From assembly GCF_910592395.1 (NCBI RefSeq), contig NC_088325.1:4371501-4435500 (forward strand): DNA of 64,000 bases, in the 5' to 3' direction. This DNA is from Lineus longissimus (Eukaryota; Nemertea; Pilidiophora; Heteronemertea; Lineidae). A model generated the notes under the pieces. It searched no databases and was not told the DNA's origin. It saw only the letters and a list, made by a program, of their open reading frames with translations. A program made the position numbers and the translations under genes. Below, one piece after another: positions 1-11,779 of the stretch (positions are counted from its first letter, which is position 1; the number at the start of each line of letters is the position of its first letter).

Positions 1-480
1 CCGAAATTCGGTGTCGGCGGTTATATGACGTAGGGAGTCATAGATTTCAAATTCATAGCTTGAGTGTTAAGAAACGTGTCATAGTTACACTCAAAGGGCA
101 AATTTACGCCATTAGACCCCTCTGACCTTAGAAATTGGATCAAATCAAAAACCCTTATGATATGTGATGAACCCTTGCTAGGAGAACCTACCAAAACACT
201 TTTATCGAAAACGAGTCACTCATAAGAGTGATATCACATTTTTTATGTTTCCATTTCTGACCCCCTTGTAGCCAAGTCAAGAATTAGACCGGACCGAAAT
301 TTTGTGTCTGAGGTCATTTGACCTAGGGGTACATGTACAAGATTTCAAGTCCGTAACACCAGCGGTGACGATACATGCCGCTATTATCTAATGGCGATAC
401 CGATAGCGAAATTTTGACCTCTGTGACCTTGAAAAGTAGGTCAAATCAAAAACCCGGGTTACATTTCAAGCATCCTTGTG
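1..480. repeat. Degenerate interspersed repeat, two related stretches
   Basis: Two stretches beginning at 1 and about 291 share openings (ccgaaatt..gtgtc..gg..at..gac) and inner words such as gacctctgtgacctt and ggtcaaatcaaaaaccc. An inverted relative of the same words lies at 5455-5540, so this is a dispersed repeat and not a local accident. No coding frame is convincing. Family unknown. Confidence 0.55.
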
Positions 481-2456
481 AGATGCATCTTAAAAAATAT
501 AAAACATTCAATATTCTAACTAGCAGCGTTCATTAGGTAGAGCCAAAAACAGGTCTTTAAAAGAGCGTCAGCAGACAAGCAGCCAAATTGCGCTAATTTT
601 CATTTCGAAAGAAGGTCTTGCCTGGAAGTACCCACACAGCAAGTATGTACCTTCTAGCTCAGGTGGTTATGAAACGTGGCACTCTTTTGTCAAAAGTTAA
701 CGACAAGCACGGACGACGACGACGTCGACGACCTACGCCACGGTATCGTATAAGCTCCCCTGAACGGTGAGCTAAAAACGTACGACAATACCAATCAAAG
801 CAGCCAAGAGAGAACTGGTATTTTCAAAAAATCATAACAACATACCGGTTTCGTCAATGAAGTCATGCTTGCGTATCGTATGGTCAATTGATGGATATTC
901 GTATATCATATCGAAATCAAACTTTGTATAGGTGGCCTACATTGGTAAATGAGGTGTCTTCAATAACACCATTCGAATGGCATTACTTTGTTATGAGGAT
1001 GCCTACATCATGACGTTGGTGAAGGATGCAACAGAAAAGTTACATTCAGTTTAAATCAAATATAAGTAATGAAAAGCCGCAAAACCCATATGGTTTCTGA
1101 TTTGATTTTATATCAGTATTACCATGACTATCACATGGTGGTTGCCTTACGAAGAAATAAATGCACGCGACCAATCTATGACCAGGCGAACTAGACACAC
1201 ATGTCAGGCCTATTTGGCCCACTTTGCACCAATCCAGGGACCTGGTGGTACAAAAGGTGGTGCCACCTGGTATGTAGAGAGTAAAATTCATTGAAAATGC
1301 TATTAACGTCCATGGTCTGCGTACATGTATGTGCTCTGCCTCTGCTTTCAATACTTGATGTATCTGAAGAGGCATTCTTGCCATGGCATATCAACACACT
1401 GGCTATTCGGACCACTAAACTGACGGGCAATTCCCAATCTGACGAGTTGCCGGTGCCAGATTTAACATGCACCCAGCGATGATTTTTCGATAGATCACCA
1501 GAAAATCCCTTTCTACGTCAATAAATCGCCTGAGTACGAAAGATTAATGCCTCCCTTCGCATCTCCGAACATTATCCTAGAGATTGACATCTAACACATA
1601 ACATTTGATTCAGTGAATAGGTAGAAAAGGCAAAAAGCATGCTCGCATTCAATGCTCGATAAGACTGCCTTGTTTACTTTTGAATCGGCACGTACAATCC
1701 ACGATCATTTGAATGAGTCTTATTCAGCAAATTATCTTATCAAATAGACTGAATAAGTGATGAATGCATTCCAAATCTTCCCTAGATCCGAATATAAGCA
1801 CGTGCAGTACAAGACGATTTTATGAAACTTCATCGAAAATCTTCCATGGGGTGTATATAAATCAAGGCTCGTGCAGATCGTCGGGTATGGCAGTCGGACG
1901 TCAGAATGTAGATCTGATTAGCCAGGGTGATCAAGGAGATGCTCACGGTGCTGAGCCTCTAGCTTGCCTGTCGACTACGATCCTTGCCCAAGACCTTGCT
2001 AGGAGGAGCACACATTTTAAAGTCATAGTAGTTTTTATTAGTTTGATTAAATTTTACCTATCTCACAAAGAAATACGAATATAAAAAGTGGCATACAATT
2101 TTCAGGCTGAGGCACCAAGTGCATTAGCCCTGGATCAGAAAAAAATTTACAAAAGATAGAATATGGACGAGGTATAAAGCGATGTGATAATAACAATGAG
2201 TTACAAGGAAGTAACGCTAGTAGAAGGGTGTAGCCCTAGTTATAGTAGTGATATCGTAATTGGTTCGATTCGGCATATCTGTGTTCTCCTTCATCTCCGA
2301 ATAAAAAGGGGCCCGTTGAAACAAGGCATGCTGACATTGCCTCATTAACGCTATCGGACCAATTGACATACTTTTATATGCAAGCAACCCAGAATTATAA
2401 AGGAAGCAGGAAGGGGGGGGGCGTTTGTGGTTTCTGAGTATGAGGGGGTATAGTGG
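481..2456. other. No gene recognised
   Basis: Open frames here (for example minus 1046-1384 and plus 1764-2084) show no domain, no flanking splice sites that I trust and no similarity to any family I know. I see only AT-rich intergenic sequence and a short G-run near 2413. Confidence 0.5.
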
Positions 2457-2526
2457 TGTCTGTTGACTGTGCTTTAAAAGAGACTAGGCATGATGCCAGT
2501 CTTTCTTAAAGCACAGTCAACAGACA
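2457..2526. repeat. 70-nt near-perfect hairpin
   Basis: The arm tgtctgttgactgtgctttaa at the left end is matched without mismatch by its reverse complement at 2506-2526, giving a 21-bp stem. After a small bulge the pairing continues with agact..ggcat, leaving a loop of only a few bases. The size resembles a pre-miRNA, but such a perfect stem equally suits a tiny foldback MITE. Confidence 0.7.
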
Positions 2527-4073
2527 TGTGGTTTCAGTATTAGGTCTTTCATTGTAGCAATGCGAAAATGTAATTACTTTTGGTTAGGTCCGTCCTTTGT
2601 TATGTCCAAGTAGCTTCTAGAGTGACTCAACCATTCACTCTCTTGATTAAAGCGGCCGCCTCAGCGCCACCACGCGGGGCCTTATGGTATTAGGCTAAGT
2701 AGCTTCACGCGATATGCACCATTCTGGGAAAAACTCATTTAGGAAGTATGCTCATTAGCATAATCCATTCTTTGCTCCAGCTCGAGGTAATATTGCGCAG
2801 TGTTTCTTCTGGCCTGATACATCATGCTGGAAAACGTCTCGAACAAAGAAGGTCTGGCACGCGGCAGACTAATAAGTGAAAAACTTCTGGCTGCGCGAGA
2901 CTTCTGTGATAAAATGACCATTGCAGAGACTCTGTGACGTAGGCATATATTTTTTACAATTAACAATGCTCTCAAAAGACGATTGGAATGATTATTTATT
3001 AACATTTCCAGAACTATATGCCTTCTAATTATCACTTTACATAAATAGGTCGGCGTTAGCTCGCGTGCTTTTCTTTCCTCAATATGCAGCAAAATAGTTA
3101 CAACCCCACCATCGCGCTAAAAGTCCATAATAAGGCCACGGTGACCCGTGAAGGTTCAGGGAAGCATAGATGCTGATGCCGGGGAATACTCCGTATGCGG
3201 CAATTTACAGGCTTAAGTAGTGATGGAGAAGTTCTCCCACAAGGTCCAGGGGCAATTTGAAGGGATTTCCGCCTCGGATGCTTACTCACACTGCCTTACT
3301 GAGCCACCAGCCAGGCCTGGAGGACTAAATTACCTCAGTGCTGTCATCTCGTGACACTAACATAAACTACATGAATAAAGGATCATAATCCGAAAGGGAA
3401 TTTTTTTTCTGACTGTTTTTGTTGTTGCTGATCTGCAAAATATATAGCCATGTCAACGGAGTCTTTGAGTAGCCTACACTGTAAACCCACTGATATTCGT
3501 GGGCCTAAAACTTGCGATTAGGCCCTTTCGTTTTCACATTTAAGCTACCGGTACCTTTAAATTTAGCGTTTCCATTGAAAGTTTAATTGAAAAATGCGTT
3601 AGAGGTTAAATAATATGCGCCTACTTATTTTTTCGCGCTTTTCACTAAATTTGCAAAAATGAAAGGCTCGTGAAAATTAGAGGGTTTACTGGCGTACCGT
3701 ACTACATGGTTTGAACTGAGGGATTTCATCAGATCAGTGTAGCTAAAAGCAGATATTGTATTTTTCTCTAAGGAAATCTCACAAAATCCGTGTAAAAAGA
3801 ACCTTCGAAAATGTCGAGGTTTACAGTAACACATCCAATTGTCTTTCATTCAGGCTTTGTTGACCTGCGAGATGGCCTCTTTCCTTCAATCGCCGAACTG
3901 CTTTAACAATTATATATCACTACACAGCAGTGGCGGAATCTACGGAATCCGCGATTTCGAACTGCCGATGAACGGGGCCACTGAGAGCGATCAATTTATG
4001 ATGATCATGCGATAATGCGTCATTCTCTGTCATCTTTCGTTGTCAATGATATGACATGTGTGTTTGTTTTGTC
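2527..4073. other. No gene recognised
   Basis: The minus ORFs at 2739-3092 and 3098-3289 abut each other but match nothing I know, and I see no splice or start context that supports them. They could be a degraded mobile element. Confidence 0.4.
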
Positions 4074-4222
4074 ACGTGTCAAAACATTATTTACATCTTT
4101 ACATATTTGCGTGTCAAACGTTATTCGTTAACCAATGAACTATGTTTCATTTAAACATGTGACCAGGGGTAGTGCAAGCAATCATAGCAGCGCGCGATGA
4201 CTCCTGGGTAAACGAGGTTGCT
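4074..4222 (+). repeat. Dispersed repeat A, copy 1
   Basis: Shares a series of words (aacgttattcgtt, acatgtga.caggggtagtg, cctgggt.aacga.gttgc) in the same order and orientation with 17370-17513, which lies in an intron of the receptor gene. It is an old interspersed repeat with no coding capacity. Confidence 0.65.
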
Positions 4223-4860
4223 TTGAAATGGTTCATGGATTCACTTACATTACTGTAAACCCTTGGTGTGACATATACTAGCACTGTGTTTGTAATACTA
4301 CGTACGGCAAATGTCACAGTAGGCTGGTTCAAAACTATCTAGGATGGCCGACTAGTTTTCATTATTCATAAGTTGTTTTGATGGCCTAGATATATGTGAC
4401 AAAACTATGCGTGTTTGTGCATGTTCATCATTTCATCCTTCCACCAAAGTAAATGAAATAGGCCTACAGTTAAATTCGGAGCACGTTAATACATCTTAGA
4501 CCCATATGAACTAACATCTTAGATCCATATCAGTGTGAGGATTTGGACAGAGTCAGCAAATCAATGTCCACTTTGGTTACCGAAGCGGCTAGCAGACGGC
4601 GGAATTAAGTTGAAAGCACAGGAAGATTCAACCGCGAATATTGCCTGTTCTATCGCACCCGACGTGAATTTTCTGATATGTTTTCTAGATGATAGCTCTT
4701 ACACATCTGTAAGTAGGTTTAAATTATGGAGCTGTCCTAAATAAGCAGTTAAATCAGTGTCTTTATAGCATACACCAAATTAAGGGTACACAATGCGCTT
4801 ATATTTGCCATATCTGTCAAGTTGTGATTATCATTGCATGTGCTGTTTTGTGTGGCATGT
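4223..4860. other. No gene recognised
   Basis: The plus ORF at 4535-4744 is short and unrecognised. Nothing else is seen. Confidence 0.4.
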
Positions 4861-4955
4861 ACAGTCCTACCAGAAAGTAAATGATAACAGACTTTTCAAA
4901 ATATCACAGAGATTGTATAAGATAATTTAATGTGGTTTTCAGCAGAAAGTAATAG
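4861..4955 (+). repeat. Dispersed repeat B, copy 1
   Basis: Matches 18490-18585 in the same orientation. Shared words include acagtcctaccagaaagtaa, atatcacagagat and aagataatt.aatg.ggtttt. Both copies lack any reading frame. Confidence 0.7.
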
Positions 4956-5221
4956 TCGGCTTTTTATTCTAGTATATTTGTTCTTCTTCTTGTTCATCAG
5001 TTAACTATTGAACGTGTTTGATGCTTTCCAATAGCATTCCGCGACGTTACTATTTATAGCTCACAAGGTCATTTCAATAAGATATTGATGACGTTTTAGT
5101 CACGTGACAGTCGGACATCGACACTTATTTCTACGCATTTGAGCTTATTTCAAAGTCAATTATCTTTGACCCTGCATTGTTTTTAACATGAATGATACCA
5201 TAGAGTCAGAGAGAGAAATAT

Positions 5222-5272
5222 TCAGAACAATTATAATTGTTCTGAAATACTACATAAATGTAGTATTTCCAA
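5222..5272. repeat. Two adjacent palindromes
   Basis: A perfect 20-bp palindrome (agaacaattataattgttct, about 5223-5242) is followed at once by a second hairpin made from aaatactacat and its complement around a 2-nt loop. Two cruciform-prone sequences side by side are unusual, although AT-rich sequence makes short palindromes likelier. Confidence 0.6.
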
Positions 5273-5454
5273 CACTCGGACATGTGCCAGATTGAATCTC
5301 ACTGCCCTAGTTTGAAAGCCCGAATCCATTACGAAACCGCATGTTTGTCCGACATTGCCTGTAATTCAGCGATGGGGAAATAGAGGGCAGCAGCTGCAGT
5401 GACGTCATCTTCGCGGAAGGTTCTTCTCGCAAGGATACATCACATAGCATGCGG

Positions 5455-5540
5455 GGTTTTGATTTGACCTAATTTTCAAGGTCACAGAGGTCAAATAGCA
5501 TACAGTGGCCGTTTGAGTGTAACTATGGCACGTTTCTGAA
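5455..5540 (-). repeat. Inverted copy of the repeat at 1-480
   Basis: Carries the reverse complements of the words at 60-130 and 400-460, including gggttttgatttgacct, aaggtcacagaggtcaaat and gagtgtaactatggcacg. Confidence 0.6.
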
Positions 5541-5544
5541 AAAG

Positions 5545-6690
5545 CAAATGAACGCCCTCCACGAGTATTGCTTGATGTGGGGCCTATCTGTCAATCTGAG
5601 TTAAACGAAGGCAGTAGTTTTTAGATAGAATAATGGTCGAGTTGGCACCAACGATGTGTTCTATTTCAATAATGGCCGAGTAGAGAATGTTGACGAATTC
5701 GATTATCTGGGAGTCCGTTTTAAACACAACTTGAACTTCAATGTCGCAGTTAATCGTATGGTAGAACGTGGCCGGTGTAGTTATCATCAGCTTCTTGAAA
5801 GGTTGAGTAAATTCAACTCTAACATTCGTGATACTTGCTTATGGTTCGACACCATAAGTTATGGGTGCGAAGTCTGGGGCAGCAGTGAATGCAGCCACCA
5901 AGAGACTTCCCACATGAAATGTTGTAAGCGTTTACCTGGTGTTCCAAAAATCGTGTAACAACAGTGTTTGCTATGATGAAATAGGTAGGTACCAAATTTG
6001 GGTAAGGTGTCATCTGGCAATATTAGCATAGTGGCAAAAGTTGGAATCTACTGATCACCAACTGTTAAGGTCATTGTTTATGTCATTACGTGCTTTTGCT
6101 GATTTAGGTAAAATCAATTCGTGCATTAATACAAAGTCTATCCTTAACAGGTTAGTTGCGTCCAACTTTTGGCTGGCAAATAACGCCGGTGATAAGAATT
6201 GTGTATTAAAGTCCCTAGAAATAAGGATCAATGACTGTTTCATATAGGAATGGCGTAGCACTTTACTTAATTCTCGTAAGCTACAATTGTACAAAGACGT
6301 AGTGTCATCTATTTTTGGCCTTCAGAAATGTCTTGACTGTACTGGGTAGAAGCGTTTTAAACATATAACAAGATTCAGACCTTCTTCCCACTCCCTCATG
6401 ATTGAGATCGGTGGACAACGAGGCATTCCGAGAGAAGTCCGTTTATGCGAATTTTGCACCGATACGATCGAAGACGATCATCACTTCTTCTTACAATGTC
6501 CAAAATACGCTGTACTGCGGCAACGCTTTACCAAACCCTTTTATGCAGCACATCCAAATATGTACAAATTATCCTGCCTTTTAAATTGCTCAAGCAAAAG
6601 TCAAACCTCTAATCTTGTCAAATATTTACGGGAGGTAGAACTTATCCGTGTTGTGTATGGGGCACTAATTAAATGGGGGCACTAATTAAT
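5545..6690 (+). pseudogene. C-terminal remnant of a non-LTR retrotransposon ORF2
   Basis: Three frame pieces (about 5545-5958, 6041-6247 and 6398-6685) together resemble the end of a LINE reverse transcriptase protein. First comes the thumb-side F-D-Y-L-G motif, then the Y-G-C-E-V-W-G segment, then a C-terminal zinc motif of the form C-x2-C...H...C (CEFC...DDHHFFLQC near 6440-6510). Frameshifts and stops separate the pieces, so it is dead. The same zinc arrangement occurs in the LINE end at 28407-28991, suggesting related families. The catalytic part of the RT is absent. Confidence 0.7.
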
Positions 6691-6782
6691 GCACTAATTA
6701 ATGTGGATTGTTGGTTGGAGTAGTGAAGGGGAGATCGTATAAACGCAAGAGTAGCTCTCCACCATATATGCTTTAAGTGGGC

Positions 6783-6940
6783 GTTTGTCTTACGCTTGCG
6801 AGGTGGTAAGACTGCGCCGGCAAGAGGGAGAGTGATCCAGGGAATAAATCTTATGCTTGTGAAATGGTAAGAATCGTTCCAGTAATGGGAACAGTGATCT
6901 GGGAAATAACTCTTACGCTTGTAAAATGGTAAGATGATTG
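6783..6940 (+). repeat. Tandem repeat, about 61-bp unit, 2.6 copies
   Basis: Units start near 6780, 6840 and 6901. Each contains ctta.gcttg.ga..tggtaaga, followed in the first two by agagtgatc(c/t) or acagtgatct and ggga. The last unit is cut short. Confidence 0.75.
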
Positions 6941-8049
6941 ATCAAGGAATCACACAAGGTCCTGAGACAAGCAAATGTAAAGACAGCAACACTTTTAATT
7001 GGCACCTGTGATAGATTAGTTATCAATTTCCGCTCACAAACCTAGGGAGAACACTTCATAGCCAGAATTAATGATAATCAAGAAGGTGGTTAATTAAGTT
7101 TGTACCGGGTCAATAATAATAATTACATCATGGTGAAAGGTATGAAATTGGTTAACGTACGTGTCCTGTGCTTGGTTGAAACCGAGTAAGCGTTTGAAAA
7201 TATCCGAAATATGAGAAATACGGGAAATCGGAGACTAGTGACCACGTGTCTCTGATCCATGATCTATCTGCCTGTCGTGTTCTGTTCTGTTCTGAGCCTG
7301 TTCTGAGTCTGTTCCGAGTTTTTTTAATTTAGCAACTTGTTGCTCTTTACATACCGTGTGAGTTCAGAAATTTACCTGTTTTTGAGGAATTATTTATTTC
7401 GTAATGTTAGTCAGTTTACACATCAAATTGTTACCTATTTCTGGTTTAAATTGGCTTTTCTGAAGTGATCTCCCCTGGATTGCGTCCAAATGTATGACTC
7501 AGTGTGTTTCGAAATAATTGGTATATACAGATTCATGATATTTCTCAACAAAACAAAAATCTTACTTAAAGGCAATTCATGATAAATTTATACAATAATA
7601 TTGGATACAAAATAATACTAATCATTACTATTTTACATCTTATTTACAAACAAATATACAATGATTATCAAAGTTTCTCATATCCACCATACATCAACAG
7701 TTGCTGATGTCGTAACTTTACCTGGCTATTGCTCAATTTCATCTTGGCCGCTTTACACATGCAAAGTTTTCCAATGTAACATGGAGAAACATTGAGAAAC
7801 ATGAAACATCGAGAAACCTTACCTTGGACGTTTACACAGTGAAACACTATGAAACAAAAGTTCACTCATATGCATTTGACTTGTCACTTTTAGCCATTTT
7901 GGATATGGAGTAAAAATCACATGACTTTTTATCACAGTCTGATTCTCTTAGTTTCTATGTGTTTCTCCTAAAAAGTTGCATGTGTAAACCGGCCTTAAGC
8001 GATTTGTCATACAGGTATTCCTTTCTTGGTATACGTATCCTTTAGCATG
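6941..8049. other. No gene recognised
   Basis: AT-rich sequence with a short tgttctg array near 7278-7317. The minus ORF at 7668-7865 is unrecognised. Confidence 0.4.
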
Positions 8050-8137
8050 ATGAAATATATTAACTATTTATAATCACTACAAACTCTTGTACGTTTATGT
8101 GAATAAAGTCGTTATCATTATTATTATTATTATTATA
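8050..8137 (+). repeat. Possible LINE 3' tail with (ATT)n
   Basis: An AATAAA (about 8101-8106) is followed about 10 nt later by a run of att triplets up to 8136. A poly(A) signal followed by a short simple repeat is typical of the 3' end of CR1/L2-type LINEs, but no coding relic lies upstream. Confidence 0.4.
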
Positions 8138-8264
8138 AAAGCCGGTCCCTGGAGCACTGTCCGTTATTTTGGTTGAATTTGAATGCAATTTGGGGACATT
8201 TTTTGGAGGTTTTCATGGTCTTGTCTGCCGGATCACTTCACTTAGGATATATGATAAAGGTCCA

Positions 8265-8465
8265 GACTCACTTGCTTCCCCAAGGCTGTGGCTATGCAGC
8301 TACTGGCCTGGTTTGCCTCAACCTGCGCTTCAAAAGATTTAAAGATCCAGACTGCATTAACTGTTGGCCCCAAGGTTGTGACCATGCAACAACTGGACTG
8401 GTTTTTCACAACCTGCACTTCAAAGGAATTATTACAAAGGTCCAGACTGCATTTACTAGTTGTTC
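8265..8465 (+). repeat. 90-bp tandem repeat, about 2.2 copies
   Basis: ccaaggctgtgg at 8280 recurs as ccaaggttgtga at 8370, exactly 90 bp later, with matching flanks such as ggtccagact, actgg.ctggttt, caacctgc.cttcaaa. Since 90 is a multiple of three, the overlapping 104-aa plus ORF (8173-8487) repeats a PQGC..A.TGLV..NL.FK pattern. I do not think it is a gene, because there is no start context or domain. Confidence 0.7.
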
Positions 8466-8499
8466 TAGGTTGTGTACGTCTATTTGAGTGTATGTCTAT

Positions 8500-9194
8500 T
8501 TGAGATACGACACAATATGTTTATTTCAGGTACGTCTCCATTAAAACGAGCGCCACCAAACGTCTATTCGAGTCATAACACAACATCAAATGTCTATTTG
8601 AGACAACCTCTATTTATGCGAAAGTAACCGCCCATAACCATGGGCCACTTGTCAACTTCGCTGTGATGCAATCGATGCAATCGATCAAAATGCAATAGCA
8701 CTCTTTAATCTGCCGTGAATAATGTTTACAGCTACAAACTGACTACCTTCATTGAAAATCAGTGCGATGATTTACAGCCAAAACCGCTGCAACAATAACA
8801 TTAGTTGCTTTTATTTAGAGGAAAATAACCCGATTAAAACATATATTTTTGGTACTTCCGGTAAGAGGCTTCCAAGAATTCTAATTTGCGTATTCCTCAT
8901 GGACCTGCACGTTTTACACCTTTTCCTGATATAGTTCTATTTCGTAGGTGGTATTTTTGTTGGGAAATATCCGTGGAATACAAATTTAGTCGACCAGTAC
9001 CCCATCTCAGAGTCACTAAATATAATATTCTACTTTGTTGCAGTTGATGTTCAGCATATTGTAAGTTTAGTACAACATTCATTCAGCTGTTCGGCGGGTC
9101 ATGGCTCAATAATATTGTATATCACACCTCAAATCAAATCCGTGAATTTCATTTGCTCTAACCTGTGATGTGGTGGGCATAGTTTGGACATGTA
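8500..9194. other. No gene recognised
   Basis: A few tctatttgag words recur between 8477 and 8605 as a loose array. Nothing coding is seen. Confidence 0.35.
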
Positions 9195-10745
9195 CAGTAG
9201 TTCCTTGCATAGCTCACCGTCTGACCCAGGCCCGATTTAAAAAGTCCAGTGAAGTTGTCAATGTTTACCCTAACAATAGCGATGATATCCATTTTACTCC
9301 AACAATAAAAATTGTTGACCCGACCTCTTAACCGACCTGCGCGTTACGGGATACTCAGTTATGTCAGTACTGGAGGTTTCCTGGCGTTTACGAGCAATGT
9401 TGAAACACGTTGCATGTGTTGTCAAAGCCTATTTAGTCAGTATAGTGGACTATAATCACTGACTATCCAAGTCCGCCTAAAATCCTGCAGCACTCACAAA
9501 CGCAAAATCAAAGCTGCCCTTAGAAATGGCTAGTGAGTTGCAACAGTCGAATGCTTACGACGGATGAAATGTTGCTGCGTAAATGAAAGGAAGGCAGATG
9601 CATTATTTCAATGACAACTTGCCATTCTTTTCACCGGGATATGGTTATATTTTATCTGATGAAGCAAAAAACATTTCCGTTTGTTCTTGATATTCTGGCA
9701 GACGGCCTTTTCCATCTCCATCTCCAACTTCAAAAGCAGTGCGCACAGCATCAGCACTGATCCTCTCTCAGTCAAGGATAATTTCATCCGGACAAACACA
9801 TTTCCCGCCAGACAATTGCCCCCAGTAAAATAACCCCCTGTACAATTGCCCCCCCCCCCTTCAGTCAAATTGCTACCAGTGAAAATGCCCCTTTGGAGCT
9901 GAACTCTTTCTTTACAAAGCTCCTCCGTTTGCGATACCAAGACTCCCTCCATCCAGCTAAGTCCTATGCTAATCCAGCTAAAGAGAAGCTTTTAACGCGT
10001 CGTAATGAACTCCATTTTTCAAAATTGTCTATTGGATCTTGAAACAATGTATGCCTTGAATCAGTGGGAAAACTGACCTTTCACCACCATGATACTTCGC
10101 CGTATCTTAATTGGAAAAAGTCCAACCAAGATTTGGATTCATAACTTAACAATAGCGATTAAGATATTAAGAGATTGAGAGATTCACCCCAGGCCTATGA
10201 CCTGAACTAAGTCCAGAAGTTTGTCACTTGTTCCATCTGTCAAAATGACTCGTTGGAAAATTCTTGTCTTTGGCATCTTGGTCTGAGCCACTGTTGCTGG
10301 CCCCCGCGCTTGGCTATGGTAACTGATGAGGATACTAATCGAAACCTTTCGGGACTTGTTAGCGAATGAGGATGATATCAGGAATTCGTGGCCTTACATG
10401 TACATGAACAACGGCTCAGGAACAGCGAATACTGAGCACAAGAGCGATAATTTCATATTCACCAATACTTCACTTGAAACAAGTTATCAAAATTCTGATC
10501 GGACAAACGTTTCACACAAGTCTCAGTCAATTATCGGTATTATTGAGTCATAATTATCCTGCTACTATTGTGCGGGAATAGTTAGACCAATTACGATCAA
10601 ATTATGTCTGTAATCCCAGTCGAAGGGTGATTAATGCCCCGTCTAGAACCCGCTATTGTTTGAGTAAAAATTGACAACTACGAGGGACATCGAAAAATTT
10701 CAAATCAGGTCTGGGTCAGACGGCGAGCTATGCGAGGAACTGCTA
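9195..10745. mobile_element. Inverted-repeat-bounded element, probable non-autonomous DNA transposon
   Basis: About 90 bp at 9195-9285 pairs with 10658-10745: agttccttgcatagctcacc, gtctgaccca, ttgacaac, ctattgtt and others are found inverted at the right end. The interior has no transposase. It has a C-rich degenerate repeat at 9780-9900 and an unrecognised 75-aa plus ORF at 10326-10553. Target duplication not resolved. Confidence 0.55.
9780..9905. repeat. C-rich degenerate short repeat
   Basis: Blocks of the form caattgcccc, ccagtaaaat, aaccccctgtacaatt and ccagtgaaaatgcccc alternate. A similar C-rich pattern recurs at 35600-35850. The minus ORF over it (9608-9952) is a by-product of the repeat. 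Confidence 0.5.
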
Positions 10746-11779
10746 TGACAATGCATCAGACAGTGGCAATCTTATTTCTCTATTCGATTTGTGCCGGTAA
10801 ATGACAAGTATCTATCACACATATTCGAATGGTTCTGGGAATTAACAGAGCTTCACTACAGCCTTATGTGTAAGATAAAACAATGACATTTCGATGTACA
10901 CTTGAAAAAAGGTATCAGGTTATCATATTATAGTAAATACCGGTTTGAAGTAATTAACTGGATTTGAGAGAATGACTACAAAACTTTATGTACATTTTGT
11001 ATGCGTTTTCCTGCTCATTTGAACCTTGATTTCTGTGTTTTGTTCATGGCCGTTTCTTCATTCATTACTTTGACATGCCGGTAATTGAGACTGCCAATGA
11101 AGCTTGGCCTGAATTTCAATTTCATGACTATAAGTCTGATATTGACATCGTTGAACAGAACGAGTGTGGGTCAACGGCCACAACGCTGCCCACGTTGCGG
11201 ACGTAAATGAGAGCATCGAGTGGAAAACCTGAGGCCCAAGATCGATGCAAAATGATTTAGGGCGCAAATTAATTTGCTATTCTGCGAGTTTCCAGAGGGA
11301 ATTTCTCTGAATATACCTGGTATACTTTTGAAAAAGTAAGTATTTTCAATTCTTGATTGAGTTCAAGAAAAACGATTGTTTTTCCTTCCCATGCCCACAA
11401 AGCAGTTTTCCCTGAAAATTTTAAAATATTGACTTCACCGATCGAAACCATACCAAAAACGGCCTACTAAAAATATATCCATATGATATAAAAAAATGGT
11501 TTGCCTTCGTGTCGGGCCATAGAACGAATGTCACGCCTCAGTGTGCTTTCCATACGCATGGTCAACCCCTCCCCCTCCCTGTGTATGTACATGTAATACT
11601 TTTAAACGACCCATTAGCGACCATACCCATAAAACCAGCGAAGCTACCAGGCCGTCAGGTCTTTTTCAAATGGACTATTGTCAGTTTAACCTCGACCAGA
11701 CCTTTTTTCATCGCTGCGTGACCACATACGTATTACCCTAGCCCAAATTAGCGCTGACTATTGAGATACCGATACACTA
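10746..11779. other. Intergenic, downstream of the receptor gene
   Basis: This should hold the 3' UTR of the minus-strand receptor gene. I did not find an AATAAA on the minus strand close to the stop codon at 11780. Small ORFs here are unrecognised. Confidence 0.4.

Noticed and set aside
1046-1482. Overlapping ORFs on both strands
   Set aside because: No recognisable domain, splice context or composition difference. Length is compatible with chance.
2739-3289. Two adjacent minus ORFs (117 and 63 aa)
   Set aside because: Not recognised, different frames, no start or splice support.
9608-9952. 114-aa minus ORF rich in GGNCTGG
   Set aside because: Its pattern is produced by the C-rich short repeat on the other strand.
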